From: DASRTE01 sp035656095
GTDB lineage: Bacteria; Actinomycetota; Actinomycetes; Jiangellales; Jiangellaceae
DNA: 9,666 bases
Direction of reading: 5' to 3'
NCBI GenBank assembly: GCA_035656095.1
Contig: DASRTE010000158.1
Location: 1-9,666 of the forward strand
Position numbers and translations under genes: made by a program. Positions 5,850-9,666 of the stretch are shown in pieces (position 1 is the stretch's first letter; each line of letters opens with the position of its first letter). The notes under the pieces were generated by a model. The model worked only from the letters and a program-made list of their open reading frames with translations. It made no database searches and was not told the origin of the DNA.

Positions 5850-8279
5850 ATGGTCGGAATCGTCGTCGTCTCCCACAGCCGGGCACTGGCTCGCGCGGCC
5901 GTGGCATTGGCAGGGGAGATGCTCCACGGCCGGACCGTGCGCACGGCCGTGGCCGCCGGTCTCGACGACACGACGTTCGGCACCGACGCCGTGCGGGTCA
6001 GGGAGGCGATCGAGGAGGTCGACGGTCCCGACGGTGTGCTGGTGCTGATGGACCTCGGCAGCGCAATACTCTCCGCGGAACTCGCGCTGGACCTTCTCGA
6101 CCCCGACGTCGCCGCCCGGGCTCGGCTGTGCGCGGCGCCCGTGGTCGAGGGCCTCGTCGCGGCGACGGTCGCCGCGGCCGGGGGTGCCACGCTCGACGAA
6201 GTCGAGTCCGAGGCAGCCGCAGCGCTGGCCGGCAAGCAGTCGCACCTGCAGACCCCCGTCGCCGCCGTGCAGGCGGACGCCGCCGACGAAGCGCCCGATG
6301 CCAGCGCGGCTTTCGTCGTCACGAATGTGCATGGTCTGCACGCACGGCCGGCGGCACGGCTGGTGGCCGAGGTGCGAACCCTGGACGCACGGGTGCGACT
6401 ACGCAACCTCACGACCGGTTCGGCTGCCGTGCCCGGGTCGAGTCTGAGCCGGGTGGCCACTCTCGGAGCGCTGTCCGGCCACCGGGTCGAGGTCGCCGCC
6501 ACCGGCAGCCAGGCGAAGGAGGCGGTCGAACACATCGTCTCCCTCGCTGCCCGCCGGTTCGACGAACCGGGCGCCTCGGTACCCGCCCCAACCGCTGTGG
6601 CACCGGCCGGGCCCGGTCCACTCGCGGCGTCGCCCGGCATCGCGGTCGGGCCGTCGTGGCAGCCGCGCCATGTCGTGACCGACGTGGCGCCGGAGAAGGG
6701 TCCGGCCGGCGACCCGGTCGCGGAGTGGAGACGGATCCGCGGTGCGGTGGCGGCCGTTCGTCGCGAGACGGTCCGCACGCGGGCGCTGACGGCACGGGAG
6801 GCCGGTGAGTCGGAGGCCGGAATCTTCGACGCGCACCTGATGCTTCTCGACGACGCCGAACTCCTCGACGACATCCGCCGCCGCATCGAGGCGGGAGCCG
6901 GTGCCCCTCGCGCCTGGGGCGACGTACTGACGGCGACCGAGCAGTCCCTCGAGCGCCTGGACGACGAGTACCTGCGGGCTCGGGCAGCCGACGTTCGGGC
7001 GCTGCGCGATCGGGTGCTGCAGGCCATGCTCGGCCGGACGCCCACCTTCGAGGTCCGCCCGGGTGTCCTTGTGGCCGCCGACCTCACCCCTGCACAGGCG
7101 GCGGCACTCGACCGCGACACCGTGGCCGGCATCGTGCTCGCGTACGGAAGCCCGACCGCGCACAGCGCGGTCCTGGCCCGGTCCCGGGGCATCCCGGCGG
7201 TGGTCGGCGCCGGTCCGGGTGTGCTCGCGACGCCGGACGGGACGACGGTCGCCCTGGACGGCGAGACCGGTGAGCTCGTCATCGACCCCGATGCCGAGAC
7301 GCTGGTGACGATCAAGGCTCGGGCCACCGAACGCGACCGCTACGTCGACATGGCCATGTCGGCCGCCCATCTGCCCGCCGTCACCCGCGACGGCTGGACG
7401 GTCCACGTCGCCGCGAACGTCGCCGACCCGGCGGAGGCCGCGCTGGCCACCGAGCACGGCGCCGACCTCGCCGGCCTGATCCGCACCGAGTTCCTCTTCC
7501 TGGGCCGCGAGTCCGCACCGACCGTCGCCGAGCAGGAGGTCGCGTACCGGGCCGTGACCGAACGCCTCGACGGGCGACGGGCCGTCTTCCGGACCCTGGA
7601 CGTCGGAGGCGACAAGTCACTGCCGTACGTCGACGTGCCCGCCGAGGCGAACCCCTTCCTCGGCCTCCGCGGCATCCGCCTCGCCCTGGCCCGACCTGAC
7701 CTCCTGCGCGACCAGCTGCTGGCCATCTGCCGGGTCGCGGCCGACCACCCGGTCAGCGTGATGATCCCGATGGTGAGCGGCGTCGGCGAGGTCCTTGCCG
7801 TTCGCCGGATGCTCGAGGACGTCACGGGTGGGCGCGACGTGCCTGCCGGCCTCGAGTTCGGAGCCATGGTCGAGGTACCGGCCGCCGCGTTGAAGGCGGC
7901 GGCGATCGCCCCACACGTCGACTTCCTGAGCATCGGCACCAACGACCTGACCCAGTACACGTTGGCGGCGGAGCGCGGAAACGCGTCCGTGGCAGCCGTG
8001 GCCGACCCGCTCGACCCGTCCGTGCTCCGCCTGATCGACACCGTGTGCCGGGCCGCCGGCAGCACGGTGAGGGTGGCCGTCTGTGGCGAGGTGGCATCCG
8101 AGCCCGCCGCCGTACCGCTACTTCTGGGCCTGGGCGTGAACGAGCTGAGCGTCGCACCGTTCGCCGTGCCTGTGGTCAAGCAGGCGGTGCGTACAGCCGA
8201 CATGGAAGCGTGCCGGGCGCTCGCCAGGGCCGCGCTCGAGCTGGCTTCCGCCGCCGAGGTCCGGTCCCTGATCTCTTGA
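5850..8279 (+). CDS. dhaM: DhaM-type phosphoryl donor fused to HPr and a complete Enzyme I (EIIA-HPr-EI)
   Basis: An 809-residue cytosolic phosphotransfer protein that should carry phosphate from PEP to DhaL. Domains in order: mannose-type EIIA (about 1-130, IVVVSHS with phospho-accepting His9 and LVLMDLGSA); an Ala-rich linker; HPr (about 153-236, NVHGLHARPAARL with His164); a Pro/Ala linker (about 237-260); EI N-terminal and swivel domains (about 258-485, GSPTAHSAVLARSRGIP with His438); and the full PEP-binding EI barrel (about 510-805). The barrel shows GLIRTEFLF, RTLDVGGDKSLPY, NPFLGLRGIR, DFLSIGTNDLTQYTLAAERG and CGEVASE with catalytic Cys745. E. coli DhaM is 472 residues and stops after the EI N-terminal part, so it needs a separate EI; this one need not. 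The swivel motif has GS where EIs usually have GG. ATG 5850 is 11 bases after dhaL, with only a weak Shine-Dalgarno, consistent with coupled translation. Confidence 0.93.
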   Translation: MVGIVVVSHSRALARAAVALAGEMLHGRTVRTAVAAGLDDTTFGTDAVRVREAIEEVDGPDGVLVLMDLGSAILSAELALDLLDPDVAARARLCAAPVVEGLVAATVAAAGGATLDEVESEAAAALAGKQSHLQTPVAAVQADAADEAPDASAAFVVTNVHGLHARPAARLVAEVRTLDARVRLRNLTTGSAAVPGSSLSRVATLGALSGHRVEVAATGSQAKEAVEHIVSLAARRFDEPGASVPAPTAVAPAGPGPLAASPGIAVGPSWQPRHVVTDVAPEKGPAGDPVAEWRRIRGAVAAVRRETVRTRALTAREAGESEAGIFDAHLMLLDDAELLDDIRRRIEAGAGAPRAWGDVLTATEQSLERLDDEYLRARAADVRALRDRVLQAMLGRTPTFEVRPGVLVAADLTPAQAAALDRDTVAGIVLAYGSPTAHSAVLARSRGIPAVVGAGPGVLATPDGTTVALDGETGELVIDPDAETLVTIKARATERDRYVDMAMSAAHLPAVTRDGWTVHVAANVADPAEAALATEHGADLAGLIRTEFLFLGRESAPTVAEQEVAYRAVTERLDGRRAVFRTLDVGGDKSLPYVDVPAEANPFLGLRGIRLALARPDLLRDQLLAICRVAADHPVSVMIPMVSGVGEVLAVRRMLEDVTGGRDVPAGLEFGAMVEVPAAALKAAAIAPHVDFLSIGTNDLTQYTLAAERGNASVAAVADPLDPSVLRLIDTVCRAAGSTVRVAVCGEVASEPAAVPLLLGLGVNELSVAPFAVPVVKQAVRTADMEACRALARAALELASAAEVRSLIS

Positions 8280-8284
8280 GCACC

Positions 8285-8298
8285 CGCGACGCGTCGCG
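8285..8298. repeat. 14-base perfect palindrome CGCGACG|CGTCGCG
   Basis: Perfect self-complementary site six bases after the dhaM stop and 27 bases before the -10-like box of the next gene. It has no loop and no following T-run, so it is not a classical terminator, although a short CGCGA stem with a CGCG loop could form. It could be an operator or a chance site in GC-rich DNA. Confidence 0.35.
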
Positions 8299-8304
8299 CC
8301 ATGG

Positions 8305-8337
8305 TTCGCGCTGGCTCCTCCACCCTACGGTGGGGCC
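8305..8337 (+). promoter_or_regulatory. Possible promoter placing the transcript start on the lipoprotein GTG
   Basis: TACGGT at 8326-8331 fits the TANNNT -10 pattern of actinobacteria and ends six bases before the GTG at 8338. Transcription would then start at or next to the first base of the start codon, giving a leaderless mRNA. A weak -35-like TTCGCG is at 8305-8310 with a 15-base gap. GGGG at 8332-8335 is only two bases from the GTG, too close to act as a normal ribosome binding site. Confidence 0.35.
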
Positions 8338-9333
8338 GTGCTCCTCCATCACTGCGCCGTGGGTGTCGTCGCCGCGCTGGGACTGGTCGGGTGTGCGGCC
8401 GTCGGAGGGACGCAGGCGGACAGCCAGGGATCTCGCGGCGGCCCGGCGGACGGGTCGCCGACAGTCAGCCCATCGCCAACAACCGAGGCGTGCGACGAAC
8501 CCTGCTACGGGGAGCCCGAGGAGGTCGGCAGGCTGTCCTCCGACGTCGTCGTCGAGGTGAGCGGGGTGGCGGCGAGCCGCACCACATCCGGCGTGTACTA
8601 CGTGGTCAGCGACGAACCCGGCACCGACGAGGTGGTTGCCATCCGGGCCGACGGCACGCTCGTCGGCAGGGTCGGTGTCGACGCGATGTCGGCGGAGAAC
8701 GCCGAGGCGTTGGCCGTCGGACACTGTGGACCGAGCGGCTCCGGACAGTGCGTCTTCGTCGGCGACATCGGCGACCACGTGGGCAGGGCGGACGTGGTCG
8801 TCTACCGGTTCCCTGAGCCCGACCTGACGGCACCGACGGAGAACGCGGTTGCGGCTGACGCCGTGCGATACACCTATCCGGACGCGCCGACGGATGCCGA
8901 GGCCCTGATCGTCGACGACTCCGGTCGGCCGTTGATCGTCAGCAAGGCTTCCTTCGACGAGGCGTCCGCCACCACCGGTCCGACGCGCCTCTATCGCGGC
9001 GATCCCGACGGCGGCGTCCTCGACCTGCTCGGCGAGATCGACCTGCCCGACCCCGATCGACCTGTGTTCACCGGCATCGTCGGCAACGTCGTCACCGATG
9101 CGTCGTCCACGGACGGCCGGGTGCTGCTGCGCACCTACGACCAGGTGGTCGAGTACGTGGCACCCGAGGCGGAGGCGGACCTCGGAGGGTTCCCCGGCTG
9201 GCCGCTCCGCCGGGTTCCGGCACCGATCCAGATCCAGTCCGAGGCGGTCGGGTACCGGCTGGACGCCTGCGGCTACGTCACGATCTCCGAGTTCACCGGG
9301 TCGATCGCCGCGGTGGGCTGTCGCCTGTTGTGA
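8338..9333 (+). CDS. Putative lipoprotein with beta-propeller-like sequence, function unknown
   Basis: A 331-residue exported protein. The N-terminus has a hydrophobic stretch (about 7-18) ending in a lipobox LVGC with Cys19, then a Gly/Ser/Pro/Thr-rich linker to about residue 50. It should be anchored to the outer face of the membrane. The n-region (MLLHH) has histidines but no Lys or Arg, which is unusual for a signal peptide. The mature part has repeated strand-like segments (SGVYYVVSDEPGTDEVVAIR, FVGDIGDHVGRADVVVYRFP, DAPTDAEALIVDD, TRLYRGDPDGG). These resemble secreted actinobacterial proteins with a GDIGDN-x-R and VYRxPEP signature and a probable beta-propeller fold. Cysteines at 52/56, 130/138 and 311/328 could form three disulfides. 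The start is GTG 8338; I see no better in-frame upstream start. I do not recognise a defined enzymatic role. It lies 58 bases after dhaM and may be a separate transcription unit. Confidence 0.8.
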   Translation: MLLHHCAVGVVAALGLVGCAAVGGTQADSQGSRGGPADGSPTVSPSPTTEACDEPCYGEPEEVGRLSSDVVVEVSGVAASRTTSGVYYVVSDEPGTDEVVAIRADGTLVGRVGVDAMSAENAEALAVGHCGPSGSGQCVFVGDIGDHVGRADVVVYRFPEPDLTAPTENAVAADAVRYTYPDAPTDAEALIVDDSGRPLIVSKASFDEASATTGPTRLYRGDPDGGVLDLLGEIDLPDPDRPVFTGIVGNVVTDASSTDGRVLLRTYDQVVEYVAPEAEADLGGFPGWPLRRVPAPIQIQSEAVGYRLDACGYVTISEFTGSIAAVGCRLL

Positions 9334-9353
9334 GCCGAACGGCGGGCGGTCCG

Positions 9354-9666
9354 TCACAGGCCCCAGAAGGTGCCGCGCAGGCCGGCGGCACAGAAGTGGT
9401 CGGCAGCCTGCACCGGTTTGCGCCGCCGGTACCCGCGGTCGAGGCGGCCGTCGTACCAGTGCTGCGCCAATCGCCAGAGCGTCGCCAGGTCCATGACGTA
9501 CCCGGCGCATTTCCCCGACGCCGCAATCCAGCTGTCGACGCAGGTGTCAGAGCAGAACAGCCGTTGGTTGCTGCAGGTGCGGCGACGTCATCCCACATCT
9601 GCGCAGCCGGCACCAGGAAATGGGCGACCTCGCGACCCTCCGGCGGCACGGTGCGGCTGACGATCC
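9354..9666 (-). pseudogene. Alkylmercury-lyase-like (MerB family) gene, C-terminal part, with -1 frameshift; 5' end outside window
   Basis: Read on the minus strand, the frame entering the window gives IVSRTVPPEGREVAHFLVPAA and then QMWDDV (to base 9584). The natural continuation is one base out of frame: RTCSNQRLFCSDTCVDSWIA from 9581, then GYVMDLATLWRLAQHWYDGR, ending AAGLRGTFWGL at a TGA (9356-9354). One base is missing near 9582-9583, where DDV-V-RTC would be expected. The pattern of a DV-x-x-C-rich segment followed by LWRLAxHWYxxRL and a terminal FWGL matches actinobacterial alkylmercury-lyase-family proteins. The Cys in RTC falls where MerB has its active-site Cys159. Extra cysteines give C-x6-C-x3-C. 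Whether the enzyme acts on organomercurials is unknown; many such homologues are not in mer operons, and no other mer gene is visible here. It is convergent with the lipoprotein gene, 20 bases apart. Family call is from memory of motifs. Confidence 0.65.

Noticed and set aside
5402..7327. Very long open frame on the minus strand (641 codons) opposite dhaL and dhaM
   Set aside because: Its translation is a low-complexity Ser/Arg/Ala/Thr mixture with no motif, as expected from the antisense of GC-rich codons. The plus strand here encodes unmistakable DhaL and DhaM.
9334..9353. Bidirectional terminator between the convergent lipoprotein and MerB-like genes
   Set aside because: The 20-base gap holds only 3-base stems and no T-run.
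8176..9510. Minus-strand open frame of 444 codons covering the lipoprotein gene and part of the MerB-like gene
   Set aside because: No recognisable family and biased Arg/Gly/Asp composition. The plus-strand protein has a lipobox and family motifs, and the MerB-like frame at the end is a different one.

Overview
The window is very GC-rich DNA with strong third-position GC bias, GTG/TTG starts and several gene families typical of Actinomycetota (IclR-controlled dihydroxyacetone operon, AlkZ-like winged-helix protein, GlsB-type stress membrane protein, actinobacterial alkylmercury-lyase-like protein). It most likely comes from the chromosome of a high-GC actinobacterium. I cannot name the genus. 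No tRNA, rRNA, CRISPR array, insertion sequence or phage gene was seen, and there is no gene-free stretch longer than about 120 bases.

Layout: (1) 1-1129, the C-terminal part of a phosphoketolase (xfp), cut by the window edge and carrying a +1 frameshift at a TTTT run. (2) 1207-2521, a small GlsB/YeaQ/YmgE-type stress membrane protein whose end overlaps the start of an AlkZ/YcaQ-like winged-helix protein; a stress-sigma-type promoter may precede the pair. (3) 2531-3292, an IclR regulator on the minus strand. (4) 3293-3410, a divergent AT-rich control region with two overlapping inverted repeats. (5) 3411-8279, a four-gene plus-strand operon: MIP channel, dhaK, dhaL and a long dhaM. (6) 8338-9333, a putative lipoprotein with beta-propeller-like sequence, possibly translated from a leaderless mRNA. 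(7) 9354-9666, minus strand, the C-terminal part of an alkylmercury-lyase-like gene, cut by the window edge and with a -1 frameshift.

The central system is a compact dihydroxyacetone (DHA) pathway. The MIP channel would let DHA or glycerol into the cell. DhaK binds DHA covalently and DhaL carries the nucleotide. DhaM passes phosphate from PEP to DhaL, yielding DHA phosphate for glycolysis. Here DhaM is an 809-residue fusion of the EIIA domain, HPr and a complete Enzyme I, so one polypeptide could run the whole PEP-to-DhaL relay. The divergent IclR protein is the obvious regulator, acting at the paired inverted repeats around the channel promoter. No glycerol kinase or glycerol dehydrogenase gene is in the window.

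The points most worth checking are the complete-EI DhaM fusion, the double operator, the non-canonical pore residues of the channel, and the two single-base frameshifts near the window ends, which are either real gene decay or sequence errors.
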